A DNA stretch of 64,000 bases, from assembly GCA_014297435.1 (NCBI GenBank), contig JACOQA010000002.1, positions 185,961-249,960 of the forward strand, read 5' to 3'. Shown here piece after piece: positions 48,021 through 56,884 of this stretch. The translations under genes and the position numbers were made by a program. Positions within the stretch are counted from its first letter, which is position 1; every line of letters begins with the position of its first letter. The notes under the pieces are model-generated. The model was not told the origin of the DNA. It made no database searches and saw only the letters and a program-made list of their open reading frames with translations. The stretch comes from Candidatus Nanohaloarchaea archaeon (lineage in GTDB: Archaea; Nanohalarchaeota; Nanosalinia; Nanosalinales; Nanosalinaceae).

Positions 48021-50033
48021 ATTATAAAGCATATATTTAGTATAGCGGTCATGGTAATACTTATTTCGTCGTTTATGGCTGTGCTTAACTCTATAAAAGT
48101 AGAATCATTCGATCCGGCTACAAACAACGCATCCTCAACGATAGAGGATTTTGGAAGAGATAAATTCATTGAAATAGGTAGAGATACTACCTTAAATGAT
48201 GGTAATGGTGAGATAAAAGATGATTCCCAATTCGCAAAAAGGCAGTTTGAGGGTTTGTTGGTTTGGAATATGCTTGCAGCGAGCGACTGTATGTTGCTAC
48301 ATATAATTGAGAACAATAACCCTGAATTACACCTAAAACACCTCAGAGATAACAAAGAAACAGGTTATGTAGAGTTCTTCGGCTGGTCAGAACTGAAGAA
48401 GGCAGATTTCGATATGACCTGCGCACAGGCAGGAAGTATAGGATTCGAAGTAAATAGGCAAAGCCCCACAACTATAATTACTATGGATGCAAAAAGGGCA
48501 GCTCAACCAGGAAAGGACATGGAGGGCAACTTTGGTAAAACACGGTTTAATATAAGCAAAAGCTTCAGTATAGATTCATTAGGAGATGACGGTATTCTAT
48601 TAGGCCTTAAGACGAAATTTGAGGAAGCAGGGGCTTTAGATGCGGCTTTTGGCGAATTGGAAGTATTTGATTCGGGTCCGGACTCGGCGAACATGCCCGA
48701 CTTCTGGGCGGGTCAAAGGGTTTCGGTTCTCCGGCCTCCAAGCCTAGATCCAATGAACTATGGAGATTTGTATAACCGCCATATGTACATGATACATCCT
48801 AGTACAGATAATAATAACAAGGAAGACAGGGCAGGCTATCTCCATTTCGGTTCACAGTTCAATGATTTTGGCTATACAAATGATCCTGTAGCTTATAAGT
48901 TCTCAGCGTGGCGTCCTTCAGTGCACGATGGGACTTGGGTCTTTGCTAATGGTAGGTCGCCTCATAAAATTAAGAAGGATCTCTCTGTAGGTGATGGTGA
49001 AAGAACAGGTCGAAAAGTGCTTATAAACTCAATAAAGAACGGAGAATGGGTTTTCTGTAAAGGAATGGAGGGATATGTTATTTCGAAAGCTCAAAGGTTC
49101 AGTAACCTAGGAGAGGCGTCCAGTAATAACCCGAAAAAGGAGGATACAGTTCTACCTAAAATTCAGATAACTGAGCCGGGAAATGGCACTAACTGTCAAG
49201 AGGGCGGGCCTGATGGTTTCAACGAGTTCGTTGGCCATCAAAGTAAGATTAATAGAAATGGAGTAGAATTTAGCTGTAGTAGACTACAAGCGGCGAACAA
49301 AAAAATAACGGATAAAGAAGCCTTAAAAACTGAAATAGGTAAGCAAGATGGAGAAATGCAGTATTTAACTTATGGGTGTGGTCTAACACAACATACTTTT
49401 GATTTTAACGATTTTGAATGGTCTGGAGTTACTGTAACGGTTTCAGAGACTGGTCAAGGCTCTACACGTGAAACGCGTGCGGGTCAGCATTATCAGGGTG
49501 CGATGACTTACTATACTCCGGGAATGTGGAAGAGCTGTCCGTCCGGTTATGAGAACTATGAAATTCTCTCACTAAAAGACAATCTCGGTGAAAATGGCTA
49601 CAAAGAACTTGGCGGCGGTGATAACTCGATAAGTTTTGGGAACGACCAATTTAGTAATATTCAAGGCGTCGAAATTATTTACGAAAAAAGAGATGGTGCT
49701 GAACTTGAGCTCGATATAGGCGGTCAGACCATCTCTGTGGAATCTTCGGGTTCTAACTCGCCAGGAAAACTTTCTATAGGTTCCAACACGGATGAGTTAG
49801 ATGTTAGCTACGAAACAGGTGTTTATATGCTTGACTTGGTCTCATTCGATGGAATCGCTGGAGGCGACGGTTCTAACTCTGCCTCCCTCATAGAAGAGGG
49901 AGGGGAAGGTCAAGGTATAGGAGCTATGGGAGCTGACTACAACAATATTGAATCATTTGATATTACCAAGCAAGGTTCAGGTGAAATCATTTTGAGGGAG
50001 GTGAGAGTAGATGCAAAGCCCACAGAGTGCTAG
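48021..50033 (+). CDS. Secreted protein B of tandem paralogue pair (probable ATT start; track begins at 48051)
   Basis: Upstream 'GCG ATT ATA AAG CAT ATA TTT' matches the paralogue's N-terminus; ends KPTEC*. Confidence 0.65.
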   Translation: MIKHIFSIAVMVILISSFMAVLNSIKVESFDPATNNASSTIEDFGRDKFIEIGRDTTLNDGNGEIKDDSQFAKRQFEGLLVWNMLAASDCMLLHIIENNNPELHLKHLRDNKETGYVEFFGWSELKKADFDMTCAQAGSIGFEVNRQSPTTIITMDAKRAAQPGKDMEGNFGKTRFNISKSFSIDSLGDDGILLGLKTKFEEAGALDAAFGELEVFDSGPDSANMPDFWAGQRVSVLRPPSLDPMNYGDLYNRHMYMIHPSTDNNNKEDRAGYLHFGSQFNDFGYTNDPVAYKFSAWRPSVHDGTWVFANGRSPHKIKKDLSVGDGERTGRKVLINSIKNGEWVFCKGMEGYVISKAQRFSNLGEASSNNPKKEDTVLPKIQITEPGNGTNCQEGGPDGFNEFVGHQSKINRNGVEFSCSRLQAANKKITDKEALKTEIGKQDGEMQYLTYGCGLTQHTFDFNDFEWSGVTVTVSETGQGSTRETRAGQHYQGAMTYYTPGMWKSCPSGYENYEILSLKDNLGENGYKELGGGDNSISFGNDQFSNIQGVEIIYEKRDGAELELDIGGQTISVESSGSNSPGKLSIGSNTDELDVSYETGVYMLDLVSFDGIAGGDGSNSASLIEEGGEGQGIGAMGADYNNIESFDITKQGSGEIILREVRVDAKPTEC

Positions 50034-50196
50034 TAAAGGTTTGGAAGCTATCGACTCTACAGCCAAGATAACTCTGGCTGTAATAATTATGGTGGCGTTA
50101 ATCGTTGCGATAACAGGACTTCTTGATCAAGGTCTTTCTGACTTTCTTTCCGTAGCTTCGACAGGTGAAGAAGGAGTCATACCGAAATATAGGTAA
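50011..50196 (+). CDS. Small pilin-like membrane protein
   Basis: 'SASKGLEAIDSTAKITLAVIIMVALIVAITGLL'; AGGTGAG 12 nt upstream of ATG. Confidence 0.55.
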   Translation: MQSPQSASKGLEAIDSTAKITLAVIIMVALIVAITGLLDQGLSDFLSVASTGEEGVIPKYR

Positions 50197-50229
50197 GCTA
50201 TAAATTCGGTTACAGGAAGTGAAACTTGT

Positions 50230-50355
50230 ATGGAGGTATCTCTCAAAATCGTAATGTCGGTCGTCGCAGGTATCTCAGTAATCCTGGTTATAGCCTTGAT
50301 AGTTAACAGTCAGGCAAATGGCGCTCTTGATTTTCTCAGTGGGTCGCTGCCATGA
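50230..50355 (+). CDS. 41-aa single-TM protein (not in ORF track)
   Basis: MEVSLKIVMSVVAGISVILVIALIVNSQANGALDFLSGSLP*; overlaps next start by 4 nt. Confidence 0.55.
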   Translation: MEVSLKIVMSVVAGISVILVIALIVNSQANGALDFLSGSLP

Positions 50356-50579
50356 ATATGTCGATTCATTCAGTTGTCGCAATAGCGATTGCAATACTCT
50401 TGATTGTAGCACTGTATGGTTTGGCGTCAGGGGGTCTTTCGGAGATTGAGGAAGCGATTACAGGAGATGATGGAAGCATACAAGATGATGCCCAACAGCC
50501 TGAAGGAAAGGAATGGGAAAGTCCAGATGAGATTAATGAAGATTTTAGAGACAATGCGGAGTTGATTCAGAGTGGCTAA
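50352..50579 (+). CDS. Small single-TM protein with acidic tail
   Basis: 75 aa; 'VVAIAIAILLIVALYGLASGGLSEIEEAITG'. Confidence 0.55.
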   Translation: MNMSIHSVVAIAIAILLIVALYGLASGGLSEIEEAITGDDGSIQDDAQQPEGKEWESPDEINEDFRDNAELIQSG

Positions 50580-50580
50580 A

Positions 50581-50748
50581 ATGTCTCCAACAATACTGGT
50601 AACTGCAATCCTTGGAGCTGTCATGCTTGGAGCAGTTTTAGTTGTAGCTAGCTCCCAACTTAATAATCTTGTAGGCGGTGTTGGTTCAGTTTCAATTATA
50701 GGGCTAAAATTAGGGAGGTATGCTGATGAAAAGGAAAGGTTCCTCTGA
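50581..50748 (+). CDS. 55-aa single-TM protein (not in ORF track)
   Basis: MSPTILVTAILGAVMLGAVLVVASSQLNNLVGGVGSVSIIGLKLGRYADEKERFL*; overlaps 50720 ORF. Confidence 0.5.
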   Translation: MSPTILVTAILGAVMLGAVLVVASSQLNNLVGGVGSVSIIGLKLGRYADEKERFL

Positions 50749-51139
50749 AACTATTGCATTAGCGATAGTTGGGATTGTAATCTTCGGTCTTATGGCGGTT
50801 ATAGGCATAAATAGGATGACTGATTTAGACGACCGTATAAGAGTTAGAACAGTTGAAATACCGGCTGATAGGATGGGTCCAACGATAGATATGGCGAGCG
50901 CGCTAGATGAGGCTGAGATAGAGATTAGTTTTGATGTAGAGCACGGCATAGTACGGAAAAACGGTGGTGTGCATCTTAATTATACGCATGAGACTCTGAT
51001 TAACTGGCCGGGCTCAGACAAAAACAGCCATCCCATTGAATCTAAGGTCGGTCTTGACGAGATTAAGGAAGGCGTATCAGATGATATCTGTATACGTAAA
51101 AAGTCGGGAGAAATCTCTATAGCAGCAGAGGAGTGCTAA
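50720..51139 (+). CDS. Pilin-like protein ending in Cys
   Basis: 'MLMKRKGSSETIALAIVGIVIFGLMAVIGI' with KRKG| leader; ends SIAAEEC*. Confidence 0.65.
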   Translation: MLMKRKGSSETIALAIVGIVIFGLMAVIGINRMTDLDDRIRVRTVEIPADRMGPTIDMASALDEAEIEISFDVEHGIVRKNGGVHLNYTHETLINWPGSDKNSHPIESKVGLDEIKEGVSDDICIRKKSGEISIAAEEC

Positions 51140-51141
51140 AA

Positions 51142-51555
51142 ATGGATATTGAGCACTTTGAAATGATAGGCGGAATGGTACTTTTCACAGCTGTTCTAAT
51201 ACTTGCGATACAGTTCCAAGTATCTTTAATGGAGGGCATATCCGAAGTTTCAGGTACATGGGTGACAGGTGAAGGTTCGAAGGCTGCAGCATCATTCCAT
51301 ATAGCAAGCCAGGGCGAGAGACTCGGAAAATTACGTCAGGCACAAGTCAATACTATGGGAGGTTCAGCGTATTCAGGGTGTACAGCTAGCTTTCCAGGTC
51401 TTGAAGATTCAGAACCTCTAAGGTATAACTGGGAAGCATTGAATTATTGTGGAGATTTGAATCCCGAAGTGGTTAGACTTGATTTACCTCTGCGAATAGA
51501 TGTCGGAGAAGGTCAATCGGATTTTAGAATACTTCAGATAGGAGGTGCCTCATGA
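51142..51555 (+). CDS. Pilin-like single-TM secreted protein
   Basis: 'MDIEHFEMIGGMVLFTAVLILAIQFQVSLMEG'. Confidence 0.55.
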   Translation: MDIEHFEMIGGMVLFTAVLILAIQFQVSLMEGISEVSGTWVTGEGSKAAASFHIASQGERLGKLRQAQVNTMGGSAYSGCTASFPGLEDSEPLRYNWEALNYCGDLNPEVVRLDLPLRIDVGEGQSDFRILQIGGAS

Positions 51556-51556
51556 C

Positions 51557-52204
51557 GTGAAGGGAGCTTTTGACTCTGCAGCAACAATAATTATCGTGGT
51601 CGTCTCAGTTTTGATGATTGTAATGACTTTATCTATAGTAACGTTGATGTATTCTCAAGGAGGAGAGCTTAAAGCCGATTCAAGCATGCAGGCTATAGTA
51701 GAGGAATACAAGAGAGGTTACCAGGCACATATGACTATGGCTGCATTAACAGGTAACTTTGAGTTTAGGAACGCTACGGGTTACTATCTTGCTAATGGGA
51801 AAAGCCGATTGAAGAGTGACGTGATAATTCCGGAAGGAAACAAGATAATACCTCGGCAAAGCAGTATACACATCTTTTCTGTAGGTGATGAAACACTGTT
51901 TCGTTCCGGAGGAACTGTTACGGTACCGGAGATTCCTTCAGGTCCTGCAGATTGTCCGGGGAGCCTAAAATATGTGTATGAGGATTCGGGAGACACCGAA
52001 TTTTATGCCTGTGCAGTTTCTGAAAATCAAGGAGGTAACTGTCCGGCTCAGTCGGAAGAAGGCACATTTAATAATAAGGAGTATTGCCTAGTAGCAGGTG
52101 AGTATAGTATGAGTGCGTCCACCGCGTCTCATTCGACAATGTATGTTGCTTCACCTAGCCCAAATCTTGCTAAATTAAGTGTTGGAGTGGGTGTCCAGAA
52201 TTAA
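51557..52204 (+). CDS. Pilin-like secreted protein (GTG start)
   Basis: 'VKGAFDSAATIIIVVVSVLMIVMTLSIV'; track ORF begins 51545. Confidence 0.6.
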   Translation: MKGAFDSAATIIIVVVSVLMIVMTLSIVTLMYSQGGELKADSSMQAIVEEYKRGYQAHMTMAALTGNFEFRNATGYYLANGKSRLKSDVIIPEGNKIIPRQSSIHIFSVGDETLFRSGGTVTVPEIPSGPADCPGSLKYVYEDSGDTEFYACAVSENQGGNCPAQSEEGTFNNKEYCLVAGEYSMSASTASHSTMYVASPSPNLAKLSVGVGVQN

Positions 52205-53192
52205 AGGTCAATTTACAAGTCTGGTCGGTCTCGGTCTATTTCTTTTTATTGCATCAGGCAATATCTTTGGAGCTCTAGCAATTGATACAGAGACACAGAG
52301 TATAATAGAACAAAATGCCGGCGATTACTCTATTGTTGCCGGAACTGAGCTAAAGAAAGACAACTATTTGGATAGGATGCCACGTGAACTCAATTTTACC
52401 TCAAATAATGCGGCATTAGCCCTCGGGAAAGGTGCTGGGATCGAAGGGAATAGTCTAATGTGGAATGACATACCTTCGAAGGAGCAGCTTCGGGAAAACT
52501 ATTATCTTAATATTACTGAGAGAATTGAAGAAACTCAAGGTGACGTTTTTGGTTGTCAAAGTCCGAAAGTGAAACAGCCGAAAACCGAGAATCTTGGTAA
52601 ACCTGATAACATCTACAACGCATGGTATACCGATATCCGTTGGAATCTCTCTGATCCATACATAGTTTGCTCACAGGAATCGGTTGAAGTCAATATCAGT
52701 GTTGGTAGAGATAGCTTCCACGTCAACAACACCAACAATCGTTACATCAACCTTTCCGAGACCGCGGTGGATGTAGCGAAAGAAGCGGACAGGATTATTG
52801 ACGAAACGTCTTGGCCGCGGGTACAGGATACGGAAAGCGGCTGTGATGATGTTAGAGAGGATGCAATTGAAGGTGCAAAATCTTCTGCAAAAACTAGGAC
52901 TGATATAGGTTCTAGCGCATTTGGAAATGTCGAAAAACCGGGTTATCAGACTCTTACTGCAAGTCAAATGTATTTTGAGTTTGATATAGATACTGATTCG
53001 CTCGAGGGAGATGATGATGGTTGCGGTGAGGATGGGGAGTCTCCGGAGGACAGGTGGAGGGCTTATGCGCAAGTCACAGATACCTATACAAACGTTAACA
53101 TCACTGACAGCGTGAGAACTGTTTCAGGACCTGATGGAACTTGGGATAACAATATCAAGTTCGGTTTCAACTATTCGAAGTCGGTAAACTGA
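52191..53192 (+). CDS. Secreted/anchored protein of pilus locus, unknown (GTG start)
   Basis: 'MSRIKGQFTSLVGLGLFLFIASGNIFG' signal/TM; Cys-containing ectodomain. Confidence 0.58.
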   Translation: MSRIKGQFTSLVGLGLFLFIASGNIFGALAIDTETQSIIEQNAGDYSIVAGTELKKDNYLDRMPRELNFTSNNAALALGKGAGIEGNSLMWNDIPSKEQLRENYYLNITERIEETQGDVFGCQSPKVKQPKTENLGKPDNIYNAWYTDIRWNLSDPYIVCSQESVEVNISVGRDSFHVNNTNNRYINLSETAVDVAKEADRIIDETSWPRVQDTESGCDDVREDAIEGAKSSAKTRTDIGSSAFGNVEKPGYQTLTASQMYFEFDIDTDSLEGDDDGCGEDGESPEDRWRAYAQVTDTYTNVNITDSVRTVSGPDGTWDNNIKFGFNYSKSVN

Positions 53193-53202
53193 TTAAGTAT
53201 TT

Positions 53203-53529
53203 ATGAGTCCGCGGCTAAAAACGGGTATAACAGGTGAACTAACAGTGGCAGAAGAAGATGACAACACAGTATACGTCGGTTCGAAACCTGCAATGAGCTA
53301 CGTCCTGGCTGTAGTAACCCAGTTTAGCGAAGGACATGAAACAGTTCATGTCAAGGCCAGAGGAAAGGCAATTTCCAGAGCGGTTGACGTAGCTGAAATG
53401 GTTCAAAGCAAGTTCGAAGAGGAAGCAGATGTCGACGATATAGCTATTGACACCGACCAGATCGAGACAGACGAGGGCGACGAGCTAAACGTGTCTTCGA
53501 TCCAGATCGATCTATCAAAGCCTGAGTGA
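53203..53529 (+). CDS. albA: DNA/RNA-binding protein Alba
   Basis: '[51 protein letters not shown]'. Confidence 0.92.
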   Translation: MSPRLKTGITGELTVAEEDDNTVYVGSKPAMSYVLAVVTQFSEGHETVHVKARGKAISRAVDVAEMVQSKFEEEADVDDIAIDTDQIETDEGDELNVSSIQIDLSKPE

Positions 53530-53622
53530 AGCCCATGGTGGTGTGAACCAGCACTTTATCTCTCTTTTTCTAACACTGTTTCTCCGGACGTTTTTTATAC
53601 AGGTGAAGATATAGTTTCGACT

Positions 53623-53901
53623 ATGCGCAAGGGAATGTCCCAAACTCTGACTTTGATCGTTGCTGCCTCCGTTCTAATGATGACAGCTTTAACCGTAATA
53701 TTCATGGTACAAGGAGGGTTGAGCGACGTATTCGGATCCTCAAACACGCAATCATGCTACAACTCTGTCCAATCAACATGTGAATTCTCTGATTCAGGAA
53801 ACCACCCGACACCTGAAAGCTGTAGCAGAGCAGATGTGTCTTCAGTTCCTGTAGATGGAGGATCGGTTGATGTAGGATCGAACACATATTCCTGCTCCTA
53901 G
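53623..53901 (+). CDS. Pilin-like small Cys-containing protein
   Basis: 'MRKGMSQTLTLIVAASVLMMTALTVIFMVQGG'; paralogue of 53915..54232. Confidence 0.6.
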   Translation: MRKGMSQTLTLIVAASVLMMTALTVIFMVQGGLSDVFGSSNTQSCYNSVQSTCEFSDSGNHPTPESCSRADVSSVPVDGGSVDVGSNTYSCS

Positions 53902-53914
53902 AGAGTGAAACCAA

Positions 53915-54232
53915 ATGGATAAGACGATTGAACTAGTGCTGGTGGCGATGGTAACTCTTATCACAGCGCTAGTCATCGTCTACATGGTTCAGGGAGAAGC
54001 AAGTGGGTTCGGTGACTTCCTTGACGGTCAAGAAAGCACCGCAGAATGTGATCTAGCCAAAGAGAAAGTAAACAATTGTTTGGTTGATGAAGTACCGGAC
54101 GTAGAAAGTTGTAGCCCTGGTCCGATACCTCAGAGGTGTAAGGAAGATGGAGCTTTCGGTAGCTCCGGGCAAGATAGTACAGGTTCAGGAACCGGAGGCT
54201 CGGATGGTTCAGAATCCTCTGGAGGCGGTTAA
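53915..54232 (+). CDS. Pilin-like small Cys-containing protein
   Basis: 'IELVLVAMVTLITALVIVYMVQGE' and shared 'xESCS' with preceding ORF. Confidence 0.58.
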   Translation: MDKTIELVLVAMVTLITALVIVYMVQGEASGFGDFLDGQESTAECDLAKEKVNNCLVDEVPDVESCSPGPIPQRCKEDGAFGSSGQDSTGSGTGGSDGSESSGGG

Positions 54233-54289
54233 GAGACTCTTGGAGATGGTTCTTTGATAGAGTCTAAAATTTCCGTCTCCGGATCTAAG

Positions 54290-55750
54290 TTACTTGAGTA
54301 GCAGGGTTTCAATTATTTTCTCTATCTCCCATAATTCTCCCTCATCGATTAACTCGTCTAGATCGACGTTAGTGTTAACTCCAAAGAGTGGAACAGGGTT
54401 CAAAGAGTGAGATGTATTTGGTTTGTTGACGCCCATATTCTCACAGTTGCCGTGATCAGCAGTCACAAACATCGAATAACCGGTCTCTTCCACTTTATCG
54501 GCTAGTTTTCCAATATTTCTATCTACGGTTTCAACAGCTCTTATGGCTGCATCCAGATCGCCTGTATGACCTACCAGATCGCAGTTGGCAAAGTTTAGTA
54601 GTATGAAATCTTTCTCTCCTTTTTCAAGAGCTTCCAATACGACTTCCGCAATATCGTCCGCATGCATCTCCGGTTTTTGGTCGTAGGACTTGATCTTATC
54701 GCTCTCAACGAAATGTCTTTGCTCGTGTTCGAACTCAAGCTCTCTCTGCCCGTTGAAAAAGAATGTAACATGAGGTCTTTTCTGTGACTCCGCAACTCTC
54801 AACTGCGAAAGCCCTGCGTTCTCGATTTTTTCCCCTAAAGTGTTTTCTACTATCTGTTTCTCGAATATTGCAGGCGTCTTAATTTCGTGCTCGTAGCGGA
54901 ACATAGAGACAAAGTTAGGATTTACAGGTTCATCGTAATCGTCAGGATCAACGTTCTTGACGAGCTCTTCTTCTATCTGTCTCTCCCTGTCAGCTCTAAA
55001 GTTGTAGAAAATTACTTGATCATCCTCTTCCATTCCTTCATAGTCTTTACTGGCTGAGGGTTGGATGAAGTAGTCGTAATCATCCTCCTCATACGTTTTC
55101 TCTACTGCTTCTCGTGGATCTTCGAATTCGAATCCTTCTCCTTCCGCCATCGCCCTGTAGGCTTTATGTGTTCTATCCCAGTTGTGGTCGCGATCCATAG
55201 AGTAGTAACGTCCCATAACTGTGGCGATTTCGCCGGTGTATTCGGAAGCCCAGTCTTCAATCTGCTCGATAAAGTCTTCGGCGGATTTAGGTGAAACGTC
55301 TCTCCCATCCGTGAAGCAGTGTATTTTTACCTCTACATTGTAGTTTGAGGCGATCTCGAGTAGTGCTTTCAGGTGGTCTATATGTCCGTGAATCCCGCCG
55401 TCCGATATTATGCCGGCGAAGTGGACATTAGAATCTTCTTTCTCGGCTGTTTCCAGAGAGCTTTTCAGTGCTTCTTTCTCCTTTAATTCGTTTTCTTCGA
55501 TTGCTTTGTTTATTCTTGTTAGTCGCTGGTCGATTTTTCTTCCGGCTCCTAGGTGGAGATGACCTACCTCTGAGTTGCCTGTGAATCCTTCGGGCAGTCC
55601 TACGGCCGAGCCCGATGCCTCTAGCTTAGTAAACCCGTTCCTTGACATAAGTTTTCCTATGTTGGGTGTGCTCGCTTGCTTGAATGCGTTTCCTTCTGTC
55701 TCTTTTCTCAGTCCAACGCCGTCCATAACCACCAGAAGCACTTTCTGCAT
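54290..55750 (-). CDS. gpmI: 2,3-bisphosphoglycerate-independent phosphoglycerate mutase
   Basis: 'VVMDGVGLRKETEGNAF', 'GNSEVGHLHLGAGR', 'SDGGIHGHIDHLKALLE', 'TADHGNCENM'. Confidence 0.95.
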   Translation of the reverse strand: MQKVLLVVMDGVGLRKETEGNAFKQASTPNIGKLMSRNGFTKLEASGSAVGLPEGFTGNSEVGHLHLGAGRKIDQRLTRINKAIEENELKEKEALKSSLETAEKEDSNVHFAGIISDGGIHGHIDHLKALLEIASNYNVEVKIHCFTDGRDVSPKSAEDFIEQIEDWASEYTGEIATVMGRYYSMDRDHNWDRTHKAYRAMAEGEGFEFEDPREAVEKTYEEDDYDYFIQPSASKDYEGMEEDDQVIFYNFRADRERQIEEELVKNVDPDDYDEPVNPNFVSMFRYEHEIKTPAIFEKQIVENTLGEKIENAGLSQLRVAESQKRPHVTFFFNGQRELEFEHEQRHFVESDKIKSYDQKPEMHADDIAEVVLEALEKGEKDFILLNFANCDLVGHTGDLDAAIRAVETVDRNIGKLADKVEETGYSMFVTADHGNCENMGVNKPNTSHSLNPVPLFGVNTNVDLDELIDEGELWEIEKIIETLLLK

Positions 55751-55802
55751 ACTTCTGGTTTGCCGGAGCAGGTTTATTAACCATCAGACGTGTCATAGAC
55801 TT

Positions 55803-56840
55803 ATGGGAGACGACATAAAATCTAGGATAGAGAAGGCAAAAAATCTTCTGGGCGACGAAGAAAACCCCGAAGATCCCGATAAAGATCTCAAAAAAGAGCT
55901 TGACGACCTGAAATCCGAGGTAGAAAAAGGAAACGAGCCTGAACAGGTTGCCGAAAACGCCACAGAAAAAACTTCTGAACCAGCAAATTCTGATTCAATC
56001 GATGGAAAAGTAGACAAAGAACTTGAACATGACATGAAGGTCATGGAGTCTGGTATGGAGCCTAATGATATAGAGGTCTCTCCTGATGACTTCCAAACGG
56101 ATAATTCTAGTCAGAATGAAGCCAAAAATAGTGAAATGGAGAAACGGGTAGAGGTTTTAGAGAGAAAGATAGGTGAGATGGGTGAGAGCCTGAGAAACTT
56201 CGAGGAAGAAATGGTCTCCGAAGAGTCCGAAGAACTTTCCAACATAGGAGAACTCCGAAAAAGAGTCGAAAAACTTGAGTACAGAGACTATGAAGCTCTC
56301 CAAGAAAAATTAGATGAGTTAGAGTCCCGTATATATAACAAAGGTCAAGAAGACTTGGTAAAGAGGTTTGAGGAGCTGGAGAACGAGATTCTGAAGAACG
56401 GAAGCTTCGAACAGAGGATTGAGGAGAAGGTCAGAAAGGTCGAGTCGGAAAACATCAAAGCCATTGAAACCAGGATGGGCGAGATCAACGACAAGATTGG
56501 CGAAGTAAACAACCGTTTAGATGATGTTAATGAGGAGCAGAGACGGCTGGAGGAAAAGGAGGATCAGCTAGAAAGAGACCGTTCTAATGTTCTTGACAGG
56601 GTCGATGAGATCGCTAAGAAGCAGGCAGAGCTTGAACGCGAAATGGATGAGGGACATGCTCAAAGGGAAGAAGATATCGAAGAACTAAAGCACAGGATCG
56701 ATAAGCTATGGGAAGGTCTTGATGAGGAAGTTGCCTCTCTGGAGTCCGATATACACCACAACCAGGAGCAGGTTGAGGACTTGCTAAAGGAGGTTGTCCA
56801 GCTTTCCGAGGCCGTGAAACAGGGTTTGAACCACCGTTAG
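55803..56840 (+). CDS. Coiled-coil protein (start corrected to 55803)
   Basis: 'MGDDIKSRIEKAKNLLGDEENP...' heptad-rich; upstream part of the track ORF is antisense to gpmI. Confidence 0.6.
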   Translation: MGDDIKSRIEKAKNLLGDEENPEDPDKDLKKELDDLKSEVEKGNEPEQVAENATEKTSEPANSDSIDGKVDKELEHDMKVMESGMEPNDIEVSPDDFQTDNSSQNEAKNSEMEKRVEVLERKIGEMGESLRNFEEEMVSEESEELSNIGELRKRVEKLEYRDYEALQEKLDELESRIYNKGQEDLVKRFEELENEILKNGSFEQRIEEKVRKVESENIKAIETRMGEINDKIGEVNNRLDDVNEEQRRLEEKEDQLERDRSNVLDRVDEIAKKQAELEREMDEGHAQREEDIEELKHRIDKLWEGLDEEVASLESDIHHNQEQVEDLLKEVVQLSEAVKQGLNHR

Positions 56841-56884
56841 TGTTTTAACATTTTGACCACTTCTAGGTATTAAGTGAATTCTAA

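Noticed and set aside
55575-55802. N-terminal extension of the 421-aa coiled-coil ORF
   Set aside because: Antisense to gpmI; ATG 55803 is the sensible start.
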